This document shows, piece after piece, positions 13,004 to 25,323 of a DNA stretch of 64,000 nucleotides. A program made the position numbers and the translations under genes. This DNA is from Ceratodon purpureus (Eukaryota; Streptophyta; Bryopsida; Pseudoditrichales; Ditrichaceae), in assembly GCA_014871385.1 (NCBI GenBank), contig CM026431.1:2364464-2428463 (forward strand), written 5' to 3'. The notes beneath the pieces were generated by a model. The model worked only from the letters and a program-made list of their open reading frames with translations, was not told the DNA's origin and ran no database searches. Numbering within the stretch: position 1 is the first letter of the stretch; each line of letters starts with the position of its first letter.

Positions 13004-14692
13004 GAATCATAAGTTGCATATATAAAAAAGAAACATGTCATCATGACACTCAAAGCATTATTAGTTTTTTTTAATAAAAAATTTCTAGCACTCCAAAAGT
13101 TTTGGCCAATCTTTTTTTAGCTTCTATATAATTAAACATTGACAATATGGATCTTCTTTCAAAATAATTTAATCTAAAGATATTCAAGTTAACAACTATT
13201 TTTTCAAAATAAAATAGAATGATTTTATTGTGTTTTTTAAAAATCATTTAAAATATTGCTACTACCCGAAACGGGATGCAAGGATCTCTACGAATTAAGA
13301 TATATCTTATTCAACTTCAAAAGTGTCAAAAATGATGAATTCAATTAGTTTGTTCCTTCCGGGTTTTATTTATAATCTAAAAATTTGCACCATAATATTA
13401 ATTTGAATTAGGCACTTCTTCAAAGTAAGAGATGTAAGTTTGAACCTATGTACACATCTTGGACATCCCCCATCGGCACACATACAAAAGACAAAGGTAT
13501 TCATTGGAGCTATGCCTTAGAGTCCACACCCGAGGGGCAAGGTCCCAAAAAGGGTTTTGTGGGCATTCATGGCCTGAGGGCGTCAACACAAAAGGCGCAT
13601 GTTCAACCCAATTGAAAGGCAGAGGGGTCCTTGTACACCCGTCCCCACCAGGAAGTGCTCCTTATTTTATGATGCACTTCTGAATGCTGAGCCTGTGCAA
13701 GGTTGTCCAGAACCCTTCAATGGCATCTTTGAACCCCTCAAAACTTTTGTCCCTCGCTGTGCACTCCCACACCCAACAAAATGGGAAAGAAGCAGCAATA
13801 AAATGCTCAATTTCGCTATTTCCCTAGGCGCTATTTGTTTAAAATATTGGCACAGAGGTGAGTTGCTTCGGAAGTCTGTTAGTAAACCAAGCACGTAGAA
13901 AAGCAAAAGCCACCAGTACGTCTAAAGCAACACAGAGGGGCGGCACACATTCCTTATGTATTAACACAAGGTGAATGTCTAGTTCAATGTGCAATGACAT
14001 GGTACAGTTAGGTGAATTTATCTTTTGCTTGTTTCAACAAAAATAAATTAAAAAATCATGAAAATAGCATGGTATAGTACTCAAGCTGATGATTGGTTGT
14101 GAGCTTTTGTTTGATTAAATGGACTAAACTTTTTATCGGAAATGATCGTTAATGTTCTGTAGCATTCAGTGTTATTGTGTATTACTTTACAAGTGATGCT
14201 CCACGTATACTCTCATGAAGTGTCTTGTTGAACCAATATGCCCTTTTTTTTTATATGTAGTATTGGTTACACAATTACATTATTTTCCCCATCGTAGATG
14301 TGAGTCCTGATCTGCATCCCATATGAAGGACTACACTATTGACATGTAATTATCTACAAACCTTAGTAGAGTAGTATATTTGTCCAAAAATCATTTCAGA
14401 ATTAGAAATGAAAAAATTAAGGAATCCTAAGGATATAAAAAATAAACATAGGGGAGATTGTTTCTAGTTATGTTGGCTATTTCTAGGCAAATTAATGCTT
14501 TTTGTGTTGTTTCTTTAATCAAAAAAACTTTTTTAACATTTTTGAAATTCAAACCTTTATTTTTTATTAAAAAATATATTTGGAGGTGCTCAAACCTGCT
14601 ACCCTGTAACAGTAACTATAAATTCTGAATATCTTCAGGACCTTATGGCTTCCCCTAATTATATCAACAATGGGGCTATTCACATATATTTT
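13004..14692. other. No gene recognised; GC-richer patch at 13450-13930
   Basis: The patch at 13450-13930 has several overlapping short open frames on both strands, but no domain or splice structure I can defend. The rest is AT-rich and featureless. Confidence 0.45.
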
Positions 14693-14696
14693 TTAA

Positions 14697-15633
14697 CCCC
14701 TAAAGGTTCAAGCCGTTTTTCGACCTCAAAAACCAAAAACTGTGATTTATGACAAACTTGTAGAAGTTAGAGAATGATTCTTATTTTTTTTACTTTTTTG
14801 GTACATCCAACCGTAAGATCTTAAACCTAACTACATGCACTAATACCATGTCAAGTTTCAACGGTTGGATCTTTACCATTTGTGAGATTATAACGTTCAA
14901 AGTTTACTGTTTTTTTTTTTGGGGGCTTTGCGTGGAAGGCATACTCTAAATGGTGCCAAGGGAAACTTGATGATTGTTACCCCAAACATTTTGCTCATAT
15001 TTTTTCCCATGTAGGTAACTAAGTTGGGCACCTCCATGCAAAATTTTTGAGTCTCACTATGCTTTTTTGGCCTTCATGCAAATTATTTTCCAGAAGGAGG
15101 TAAAAAAACAACAATATGGTCAAACTTAAATAACGTCAAATGTTTTTGGTTTTTTTAAAAAGTGAACGGTTAAAAGTTACGTTTGTGAGTTTTTGAATTA
15201 TTGGAAAAAAAAAAAAAAACTGAAAAATTCCTAAATCTCAAATTTTGACAAATTTTGAAGGAAAAATTGTAAAATTACCAAAAACTGTGAAGGTCGTTTT
15301 TGTAATTTTTGGAGGCTGCCCTTGTAAAGTTGGTAAGCTTTTTGACATAGGCCACTTTGGATTTTGAGTAGTGAATTGGTTATGAACACATTTCCAAAAA
15401 AATAAAATCTAAAAAAACCTAATTTTAAACTGCCCGTTTTAGACTTGAAACCTAAAATTTCTAGATGAAGGTTCTAAAAGTGAAATTTGGCTTTGAAAAT
15501 TTTACCACATACACCTTGCGGTATAGGGAGCACCGAGTAAAATTCTTAGGAAAAAAATATTACTTTTAACCCCTTCATGTAGGTTGCCCAAAACGGCCGA
15601 GAGCCATTTTGGATTTCCAGAACCTCTAAGGGG
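14697..15633 (-). mobile_element. TTAA element, subfamily A, copy 3
   Basis: A complete copy flanked by TTAA at 14693-14696 and 15634-15637. The ends are CCCCTAAAGGTTCAAGCC and AGAACCTCTAAGGGG. It lies inverted relative to copies 1, 2 and 4. The conserved module is at about 14808-14907 (AACCGTAAGATCTT ... GAGATTATAACGTTC). It is 937 bp and non-coding. Confidence 0.9.
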
Positions 15634-15637
15634 TTAA

Positions 15638-18270
15638 GGTTGGCTCTGTAAATTTCAATAGATTGATAACGTTTACTACACCTAAAACCCCATCAAAAGT
15701 CTTCCTCTATGACATCGACACAGGGCATAATACCAAAATGACACATAGAAGCTAAAGAATGACAAGTCTCTGAATGCCACATATTGAAGTCACAATGACT
15801 ACGTCCACGTATTCACCTGCAATAAATACCTCTAATCTCCTTTTGAAACCCATAAGTGGGCAGACTCTGGTCAGGGGATCAACTGGGTCACCTTTTTAAT
15901 CGCTGAGTCGAGAAAAATCCAGCAGGTGGGAATGAACCCGCAGCAGACAACAAGTCCGAAGGTACATCCTACGCTGAACCATACCGTGAACTTCTAGCTA
16001 CACATAGGTAGAACAATGAGTTCATACAGGGTAGTGTTTCAGAGTTTGTCTCTGGCACTAAGTCACAACTTATTTCATCCGGGACTTGAAGCAAAAGAAC
16101 TCGGCATACTCACGGTGAGGATGGATTGATTGCTCTTCTCAATACATGTCAATTACAAATGACCATGCTATGCGTGGGGCAGTACCTGAACAAGCACAAT
16201 TTTGCTTCTCGCATGCTAGGCGAAGGGCTGAGTCAGCACAGAGCTGAGTTTGTAGGACAAAGATACTTTGCTATGGATTGCCTACAGGTCTCAAATGGAA
16301 TAATTGCAGCTCTTTCCGGATACATTTTGAAATTTGTACAGAATACTACCGGTACTCACGTGAGCCAAATCATTTGTGCAAGCCACCGCGTGAGGAGAGT
16401 GGCATTTGGTGCTTCATACAACATAGAAGTTTCACGTGCAGCACATGAAACAATTACTGGATCTCATGTTTGACGCTTGTGCTACCAACAATGTTAAATT
16501 TTAAGTTCTAGAATTCATCCAAACTCGTGGTCTATTTCTTTCATTGGGGGAATAACCTTCCCCTAAGAAATTGAGCATCAGTATCAGAACTTTAGTGGCA
16601 TCACCACACAATATCTCTCTCAACTATTCTCAAATTCCTGATCAGGAAGGTGGACTAAGTTACATTCAGGATTGTCCAAATATTACTTTTGTTATGAAGT
16701 CATAATTTCCACATCTGCTGAATTCCCTCTGAATTATGAAGTCAAATGTTGACGCTCACATATAATTATACACGTATGCATGTGAGAATCAGTGTGTATG
16801 TAATTCTCACTTGGACATAGTTGGTTAGGAAAGGTCAATGATGTAGAACAAGATTTATGGCCTAGTTGTTGGAATATCAAAGTCTGTTCATGATCAAGTT
16901 TGAAAAGTATTTTCCCAAACCACTAATCTCAAAAGATGTCATGTTGGGTTTGGCAGAGACACAAAGTATGGAAGAGTTCCAAGACATATGGCAAAATGCA
17001 TGGCTAAGCATGCTCTGCGACAAAACTCTTCCTTCAGAATGTGTGTCATTGACATGCCCTCGGGAATATTCCAAATAAAATCTCTAAATAGATGTCTATG
17101 TGTCATAGAAATGATCAACACGTAATTTGACTGAAAAGGAAATTTTAGGCAATAGATTTATATGTGAAGTCATTGTGAGTTTGACTAAGAAAACATGGAT
17201 TTTATGCATTTGTTCACTGTTGTTCAAATCAGCTTTAAGATATTTTTTTGGGAAGCCTCACATTTTCTTTTTGAGATTTTTAAAAATTTTGGAGTTTTTT
17301 TTAAAAAAAAATCCTTTGGAGGGCTTTCACTTGCAATATTTTTTTTGGAATGTAATCCATCAATGCTTGGTGTTCATCTTTGGAGTACTTGCATACCATT
17401 CTACTAGTGGCTCCATGAATTAAACTTATTCCCCAAAAAAAATCCTTGGAAGGTGATGGCCTAGATATGGTAAAAGAGTACCCGAGAACTTCATGTAAGT
17501 AACCAAATACCAAAGAATAGCATTATTTTTGAAAAAATATGATTTTTAAATATATTTTAATGTCCTGATATCAAGAATTTAGTTTTTAACAAGAATATGA
17601 TTGCCCAAAAAACATAATACACTAAAATCCTATCAACTTGACTTAGTCATAGAAGAATGAACTCTAATTTTTTCATGTCTTGGATTTTTAAGAAATGATT
17701 TTATTCATTTATAATAGTAGAGATTATTATCATTACCAAAAAAAACATGAAAATAAAGAAAGAAAAAAAGACACTACTCTCCACTGATCTCAAAGTGTGG
17801 TGAAGGAATGGCAATGCACACCATGTACTCTAAAAGTATGCTTGTAAGTTATCCCATTGTCCACTCAGACGTAGCATATCCAGCATCCATGTGCATTGTG
17901 TTTGGTAAGTGGTGCATGGGGTGCCACTTGTGCTAACTTTGTAGAGAGAGTGTCATGGAGAGTATCCAAATTGACTACACAGTACTGCTACGTGTGTTTG
18001 ATACAGAAGTTGTGATATCCAACCCTATGGAATCATTGAGAAATGGGCAGCCTTGTCTCTGGTTGCCTCAGAACTCGCCCTTGGAGAGAGGGCCTGGAAA
18101 TCCTCATTGTTTATCTTGGACAGTCAAGATTAAATTTTGGGGATAGTCGATGAAGCTTTGGATGAACCAAATTTCAAATCCCAGTGAGTGTTTATAATTT
18201 CCAATGCCTTGTAAATTTTCTATAACAATGTTCTTGACAAAAAGGTTGTCAAGAGTTACAAACTAACGTG
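15638..18270. other. No gene recognised
   Basis: The open frame at 16126-16473 (115 codons) lies in a slightly GC-richer stretch, but I recognise no domain and no splice context. About 60 bases at 17349-17409 are shared with 6816-6878. Otherwise it is AT-rich sequence. Confidence 0.45.
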
Positions 18271-18336
18271 GAGATTCAAACCCAACACCGCATAGCTCTA
18301 GTAGAAGAGTCCATGCGCTCTTCCTAGTACCCATTG
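18271..18336 (-). repeat. tRNA-like sequence, possible SINE head
   Basis: Read on the minus strand, an A-box-like region AGGAAGAGCGCATGGACTC is followed by TCTACTAGAGC and then by the B-box-like GGGTTTGAATCTCC (18270-18283). Order and spacing resemble the D arm, anticodon arm and T arm of a tRNA. I could not close a full cloverleaf with an acceptor stem and found no clear target duplication, so a degenerate SINE or tRNA relic is likelier than a working tRNA gene. Confidence 0.35.
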
Positions 18337-21023
18337 GTTGAGAAGGAAGATTTCCTTATATTTCATTTTGTTCTTTGATAAAATCTTCATTGAAGTAGCA
18401 GAACATACATGTTATAGGGCACCCTAACATTTGTCTTTATCCCACAAGTTTTTAGGAATTACTAGAGCCAGTAAGGCTATGAGGCGCGGGAATAAAACGT
18501 GAGAAATAAAGTCTTTTAATATAATTTGAATTGTTGAAAAAATCACTTTCCAGATTTACAAACTCTTAAATTGAAATTTTTAAACATATGTATCTCAAGA
18601 TAAAACCAAAAGTTTCACATTTGAAATCTTAAAATTCTTTCAAGAAAAGGAAAGACGACAGAATTAAGTCTACACTAAGTTTTACAAACCTGGAGTTAGC
18701 AAATGAATTCTCAGAGATGTTTGATTTCTTCACCTTCCTAATCCAATTCTAACATGTAATTTTATTTTCTATCTTGTGTATTGATACATTTTTAGAAATT
18801 TAGTCTCGTTTCATTATCCAAAATTGATAAAATTATGAATCAACAACCAAATGAGTAATTATGGACCTAATTTTGAAGCTTTAGAAAATAAATCATATAT
18901 TATCAATAATTGAATTTTTTTTAAAACATCATAAGAAGGCAATGTTATTGTGCTCTAAAATATTGGTCATTCTCCAAAAGCTTCTCATATTGTATTTATT
19001 AACCCTCTTACTATCAAGGATGTCTAAATAATGTTGATAAAAAGTAAGTGAGATATAAATAAGCCACAATTTTTTAGAATAATGAATCTATTGCTCAATT
19101 TTTTTCCACATACTGTTCATTGACTTATTCACCTTCTTCTGAAAGAAAAACACATTTTTTGATTTTTGATTTTCTATAATTTAAAAAGATATTCAGCTTC
19201 CAAGTCTTGGACACTAAACCATGACCATGACCAACCAAAGGGTTTCGTTAGTGAATGCTGTATTATAAAATATTAACCCAATACTTTGGACAATGGGCAC
19301 GACTTGGACAAGGAGGTCGAAGGCCTCTTGTGACTGTGTAAACCCACCCTTACAACTTCAAAGCAGGCTTGGGATTCAGGATACACAAACCATGGAGGAT
19401 GGATAATGAGCTAGGAAGCAAAGGTACAGCGATATTTCAGGATATGAATCTGGGTACATTGCGTTCCACAACCAACATCATCTTTGACCACTGAACGTTG
19501 AAACTGCAGGACATGGATGTTTTTTGCAGTTCCACCTTCTTTTCTTGCAATATTTTCAGAATCCAAATGGTGCACAGGACAACTCGTATCAAAACCACCA
19601 AACTGCTCAGCCTCTTTCTTGTTTGTCTCTTGAAAATCCCATCCATCCATAGTTCCTGACACATAACATTGGTGGATATAACAATGGTGGCTAAGCCTGA
19701 TCCATGTCCACTATACCACAAGAGAATCCAAATCTCTACATATTCCTAATTGTTTCCCAAACTCCACCTGTCACGACAAATTTGGCCTATTCACCCATCC
19801 ACTCCATCCACCCTCTAAAGTAGTATGTAGTACCCTACCCAACTATGAAGGACCTTGACATCCGTTTATAGAGATTGTATTGAGTAGATTGTATACCAAA
19901 TTTGTAGAAAAAACATATAAAAATAAGACTTAAAAACATACAACATCAAATTTTTAAGTTCCAATTTTATACTAAATAATGGGTAGATATGTAGTTTTGA
20001 GATGACTCTAGTATACATAACATATTTGACTCAAAATTGTGTATCTTGGAGTCACATCAAAACTACACGTATAACACTCAAAATTGACATTATAGGAATA
20101 CATTTGAAATTTCAATTGTCCTTGAGATTTTTCATATGATTAAATATACGGGCTTAGTTTTTGAGGCCATTTTAGAACTAAAGTCAATAAAAATTAATGT
20201 GGTTGTATCAAGTTTCACATATGCCTAAAATCATCTTTTTAATAATGTGTATTCTACAAATATTAGTCACTTGATGGATTATTGCAAAAAATATTTTTTT
20301 GTGAAAAGACTCGTGAAGAGAAATGTTCCATAAAACAAAAAAGGTTGGCAACTTATCAATAGGTTGAGTGGTCCTATTGAAGGTTAAACCTAGCGGGATA
20401 TGAATCAAATTAAAAAGAATCATTTCTAAAAACAAGGAAAAGACAAGTGCACATCCACCCCCTTGCAAAAAAAATTCAGGAGTGGTCATTTCGTAGGCTG
20501 TGCAAGACGTTGTGTTTGCAAAAACTTATAAGCAGGGGTGAAGTGATCTTCACACTATTGCGATGATCTGATCCCGATTTGACGCAACAAGCATTGGCTG
20601 GGTGAAGGAGTGCATCGGAAACTGCAGGCCCTACTCCTGCCAAACACAAGACAAAGAAGAGTCTAGACTCTAGAGGATCCTCAATATCAACTTGCACCAA
20701 AAGACGTGTTGCAAAAAGATCCCTCCGGCTTGCCTTTGCTTTGCAGGTACATCCTGTAGTGTAATATTTTGTTGTCCCTTCTCTCACACTATAGCTTTTC
20801 TGCTTCCACATATCCTCTTTTAAATATTATGTGTTCTCAACATCCATATTCACATAGCCATCACTTGTAATATTGGTGGTGCACTGAAATTGAATTCTTG
20901 AGCAAACTTCACAACAAAACACAGAAATCCAATTGAGAGCTTATCCTAGCCACTGAATTTTTTGGACACGTGACAGAAGCATATTAGTTCACATACTTCA
21001 CCCATTATAGGCAGTAACCATTT
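18337..21023. other. No gene recognised
   Basis: AT-rich sequence. Minus-strand frames at 19411-19721 and 20476-20811 (83 to 111 codons) lie in slightly GC-richer patches but match no family I know. A 15-base string identical to a common cloning polylinker lies at 20666-20680. Confidence 0.45.
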
Positions 21024-21027
21024 TTAA

Positions 21028-21891
21028 CCCCTAATTGGCCAAGGATGTTTTTGCTAAAAACTGCCACCGAATAGTCCCTCTCCCTTTTGAAAGCAAGCTG
21101 GATAGTGCAAAATTGAAACCAATTTTGGTACTTCCAACCATAAGATCTTGTATCTAACTTCTATGTCTATGTGCATGTCAAATCTCACACTCTCATTCCT
21201 TACCATTTGAGAGATCATAACATTCAAAGTTGAAAAAAAAGTTTTTTTTACCCTGCCAAAAGAGGACAGCAATATTTTGGGGTCCAAAAAAACCATTTTT
21301 TTGAAAAGATTTGGATGGCGTTTCTCTAAATTCTTGTTCTTAGGTGAGTTGGTACATGTCCACAAAATCTCATACCCATGCAAGGTGTAGAACCTTGAGA
21401 AAATCATCAATTTCCACAAGGGGGTATGCTAAAATTCACATACAAAGGCTGTTTTTTTCCAATAAAAATAGCATATGAAACATTCTTGGATTGAAAATCC
21501 AAACGGTGGAAACATGCTCTAGTGGCTCTTCTACACATAGGAATTTTTATTATTGGAAAAAAATAAAATCTCGATTTTTGGTGGAATTTCAAAGTTTCGT
21601 CTTTAGGCAGATTTTGGCAGATTTTGGCAGTTTTGGGCAGTTTTGGGCAGTTTCGGGCAGATATTGCTGCATTCACAGTGGCTGAGAGCCTGTCCGTGGA
21701 AGGGTGTTTTATGCTCAGAGGAGCATAACTTTTGCTCACTTCATCCAAAAAAAATAAAAAAAATGTCCCATAAACCTTTTGAAAAAACCTTTTTCCAGAA
21801 GAAATTTCAAAAAAATTCAAGTAAATTTGAATTTTTAGGAACCTCCCCAAATTTCAAAAACGCCCATTCTAGGACTTTGGTCAATTAGGGG
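21028..21891 (+). mobile_element. TTAA element, subfamily B, copy 1
   Basis: Complete, flanked by TTAA at 21024-21027 and 21892-21895. The ends are CCCCTAATTGGCCAAGG and TTTGGTCAATTAGGGG. Module 1 is at about 21127-21230. Module 2 (AAATCCAAACGGTGGAAAC) starts at 21496. A 10-bp repeat array lies at 21605-21660. It is inverted relative to the close copy at 58028-58897. Open frames on both strands follow repeats and are not conserved proteins. Confidence 0.9.
21605..21660. repeat. 10-bp tandem array (GGCAGTTTTG) inside a TTAA element
   Basis: Six successive units of GGCAG followed by five T-rich bases, with an exact 10-base period. The counterpart in the 58 kb copy has one more unit. Confidence 0.92.
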
Positions 21892-21895
21892 TTAA

Positions 21896-23149
21896 TCAAA
21901 ACACAAAAACTAAAACATCAACAGACATCAACAGACATCAACAAGGACCCCCAACATGTGAACTCAAGAGTACTATGGTGTAAGCACCTAAAGGCGGCCC
22001 CCCCCCCTAAAGGCGTACACCCCAGATTCTTGCTGCAGTGGAGATTTGATGACCCTATAATTACCTATAATGTATCCCATGCGTACATGCAAAAGGGTGT
22101 CCGGCTATAGGTCAACCTATGTTGGTCACTTCCAAAAAGTAATATTTTGGTGTAATCCTTTTAAAAGATAAGATTTTATTGTAAACTAATTGTATGATTA
22201 TTTTGGTGAAATTTATGTTTTGGAGGGAATGTTTCATTGACAAATTAGTTTGTTTTTTTTTTCAAATTTGGCCAGCAAAAAACTTCTTATCCAAGTTGGA
22301 ATATATATGAGTTTTACGACGGCTTCAAAGTTTGACCCAAAAAGTTTCACATTTGCTGAAAAAACAATTAAGCCTACTTCGATCTTTTTGATCTCACAAA
22401 TGAAGAAGAATTGACAGTGCAATTTTGGTATATGAATAGAATATTAAGTTAATGTTAAGATTTTATGGTAAAATCTACTAAAAAATGCTTCAATTGAGAA
22501 TTATCAAGCATGAAGTAAAAATGAGTTGATTTTGGAAATTTTGGCCAATATGCATCAACGAACTTTAGGGATTAAAATATTATAGGGTTTGAATTAAAAT
22601 ACTTTGTTTCTTTTAACCTTTCCAAATATTATTAGCAAACTTTGACTTCTCTAGGTGTAATTTTTTTTCACTACACAAGTTGAGGGTTCATACTAGCATG
22701 ATGTACATGATGTTAATTATCTGTGTATCAAATTTGGAAAAAAAATGTTTCAATAAGTTGGCTATAAGATTTTTTAACTGGATTTTGCAAAAGAAAGATA
22801 TGATTTTAATTTAAAAACTAACTTTACAAAAAGGTATTGGAAGGGTTTTGGTCTAAAAGCTTGAAAGCATTTAGGGATAAAAGTATAGAAAACATTCTTC
22901 ATGCTAACCTCATTTTCCTTCCACCTTGGTGCAAATCTATGCGGCATTGTGCTATTGCACCATTGTCAATATTGATTGCATTTGTAAAGAAGTGTTTTAT
23001 TCTTTGCATTTTATAGTTGCAATTAGATGCTAATTGAAAGCAATTGATTAGTATTGAGTTTTTTGTTAGGTCTCGCAATTTGCATTGCAGGCTTGTTTGT
23101 ATGTACTGTACGTTTATTTCCATCTAATTCAACATTTGAAGAAGCCACC
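21896..23149. other. AT-rich sequence, no gene seen
   Basis: It contains a short AGACATCAAC triplication (about 21921-21950) and a C-rich duplicated CCTAAAGGCG phrase near 21990-22013. Nothing else is identifiable. Confidence 0.5.
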
Positions 23150-23152
23150 TTA

Positions 23153-23686
23153 GGGTGGTTTACACTGTGGACCATGAAGATTGACTAAGAGAATCAAAAT
23201 CATTTCATGGTCACGGCTCTTGGTATAGAACCATGACCATGAAAAATTGAAAATCATTTTTTGAATGTCTTGGTCACTTTTCATTGTGTAAAGTGGATTT
23301 GGACCGGAATGATTTTGGGCTGAAAACATATATATTTAATATATATCTAAAACAGGAACATAGAAATTTTTAAAATCTTAAAATCTTAAAATCTTAAAAA
23401 ATCAATAAAATTATTAAATTTCACCCAATCATTGATTTTTTGGCCATGGTCCAACTTGATTTTTGTCGAGTCGACCTCTTTACATCGACTCGACCGAAAA
23501 CTCATTGGACCATGAAACATTATCCACTCGTCAAAAAATGGCATGTTTAAGTTATCTCAAACTTTGTGGTGAATCTCTTTTTTAAAAAGTAGTGTAAAGC
23601 AAAGTTGGATCGGGAAGACTTTCTTGGCCTATCTCGGATTTTAAAGGCTTGTGGTCATCTCTGTGGTCCATAGTGTAAACCATCCT
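23153..23686. mobile_element. Harbinger/Tourist-like MITE, copy 2
   Basis: The left end is GGGTGGTTTACACTGTGG; the right end, read inward, is AGGATGGTTTACACTATGG. It is inverted relative to the copy at 12187-13000 and lacks the SINE. TTA precedes it (23150-23152) and TTTA follows it; the exact duplication is blurred by one base. The internal GTCGAGTCGACC / TCGACTCGACC inverted motif is present. Non-coding, about 534 bp. Confidence 0.8.
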
Positions 23687-23930
23687 TTATACATAAATTA
23701 TCTCTAATTTATTATATGAAGAAAGATCATAGGATTTTTTCATTTAATAGGGTACAATGCACGAGCATGAGAAGTTGTTGTAGAAGAGGCGGAAGAGGGC
23801 ATATTTTGTGAGAGATGTCTAAAGAAGAGCACTTGTTAATTTTAGCGTTTACTGCAGCAAAGTTGGAGAGACGAGAGGACCAAACACCATTTCCAACAAA
23901 GCATGAATGAGAAGTATTCTCTAAATGATA

Positions 23931-23944
23931 CTCCCTCTATTTCA

Positions 23945-23984
<40 letters not shown>

Positions 23985-24234
23985 ATGGTTTCTGTATAAA
24001 CTTTGTACCAGAATAAAACCATGGTTTCAACAGATGCTTGCGATGATATGAAATTGTAGACTTGTTTTAATGTGCTTTGGCATTTAATGGACCCAAATGT
24101 AGTTGAATTTGTGGTTAGTGTAGAACCCATCCCTTCTCGCAACCCAATCACATCACATATATTTAGAAAGCGCATCATTCTTCTTAATTCCGCACTAAAA
24201 AAGAAACCACTCTTTTTTTGTGAAACAGAGGGAG
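23931..24234. mobile_element. Stowaway-like MITE with expanded A tract
   Basis: TA (23929-23930) precedes CTCCCTCTATTTCACAAA. At the far end TTTGTGAAACAGAGGGAG is followed by TA (24235-24236). These are the ends and target duplication of Stowaway (Tc1/mariner) MITEs. A run of 37 A at 23946-23982 extends the left end. The phrase ACCATGGTTTC occurs twice inside. Non-coding. Confidence 0.85.
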
Positions 24235-24236
24235 TA

Positions 24237-24984
24237 GTGCACTTCTTTACAAATGGTGACTGACGTAGCAACACCCATGAGCTTGGCTTTAAGACTTTTG
24301 ACCATGTTTCCTACTGAAAGCATATTCAAATGTTTTCGCCCAAATTAGCAAGAGAATAATAATCCCAATGCACTTTAAAATGCATTATTTAGACAATGCA
24401 TGAATAAGTTGTGAATTTTTAAATGGCAACCATGGGTACATCTAATGCCGACCCTAGGGTATGATGTTTAAATGTGGTGTATCCTTAGAATCATATCTAT
24501 TCACTTCCATAGACTTTTTAAGAATTAGAGGGGACACTTATGGATACCCAGACGCTTATCAGTGTTGTTATCTTAAACGTTTTGTATAGTTTATCTCTCT
24601 CAATGGAAGGTTTCTTTTGTTCTCGTTTGTGCCAACCAAAAAACTTTAGAAAATTAAGAAAATGAAAAGTAAAGTAAAGTAAACCTGCATGTGAGTGGTA
24701 CTGTGGTGCAAAAGTTTTCATACACTGCATGTATTCTCACACTTCCGTGTTTTCCATCCCCCTAATAATAGAGGTACATATATCCAACTTGTTTACATAT
24801 GACAAAAACTTGAATACATGAGAATATTATTCTTTACTCCGGAAACCTTGGTGATGCTTCACCTGGCATGGGTTGCTGGCCCTTGTGGCTTTACAGACTC
24901 CTCAATGTGGTATTGGTTGAAATGAACATGAGTATAAGTTGTGGCTTTTGCAACGCGGTGCATTGGGATGGAAGCCCACACAGT
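24237..24984. other. No gene recognised
   Basis: I see no coding sequence or repeat that I can support. Confidence 0.5.
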
Positions 24985-24993
24985 CAGCACCAA

Positions 24994-25314
24994 CCCTTGC
25001 GATAAACCTCGCCCTCGTCTTAATGACGAGGGCCCCCCAACCAGGGCTGTCATTGGAGGGGGCAAAAAGCCCCCTATATTTTGCATGTTGATGAAAAAAA
25101 AAATTAAAAAATTAAAAAAATTAAAAATATATATAAACTAACTAAAATTAATCTAGTGGGTCCCCCTGGGCTAATTCGGGGTCCCCGGTTTCATTAAAAA
25201 TAAAAAAATTACTAAAAAAGGGGCGCAGGGCCCCTAAAAATAGATCAGGGAGGAAAGGAGAAAGGGGGAGGGCCCGCCTCGTCATTAAGACGTGGGCGAG
25301 GTTTAGAGCGAGGG
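24994..25314. mobile_element. MULE-like MITE with 9-bp target duplication
   Basis: A perfect 9-bp duplication CAGCACCAA flanks it (24985-24993 and 25315-25323). The terminal inverted repeats match at about 34 of 38 positions (CCCTTGCGATAAACCTCG against CCCTCGCTCTAAACCTCG, then a shared CGTCTTAATGACGAGG). Each repeat contains its own small palindrome, CTCGTC-TTAAT-GACGAG. Length (321 bp), long inverted ends and 9-bp duplication fit a non-autonomous Mutator-like element. Confidence 0.85.
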
Positions 25315-25323
25315 CAGCACCAA

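Noticed and set aside
16126..16473. 115-codon open frame
   Set aside because: No known domain, no splice context and no supporting composition; listed only within the regional description.
20476..20811. 111-codon minus-strand open frame
   Set aside because: Cys- and Ser-rich with no recognisable motif; likely a chance frame.
21605..21660. CRISPR-like array
   Set aside because: 10-bp units without spacers, inside a plant transposon.
21407..21850. 147-codon minus-strand frame in TTAA element B, with a similar frame in the 58 kb copy
   Set aside because: The similarity comes from the repeat itself; it runs through the 10-bp array and shows no transposase motif.
22560..22576. CTTTAGGGATTAA, like a right end of a TTAA element
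   Set aside because: No matching left end lies at a plausible distance upstream and no module 1 is seen nearby; a short chance match or a solo remnant.
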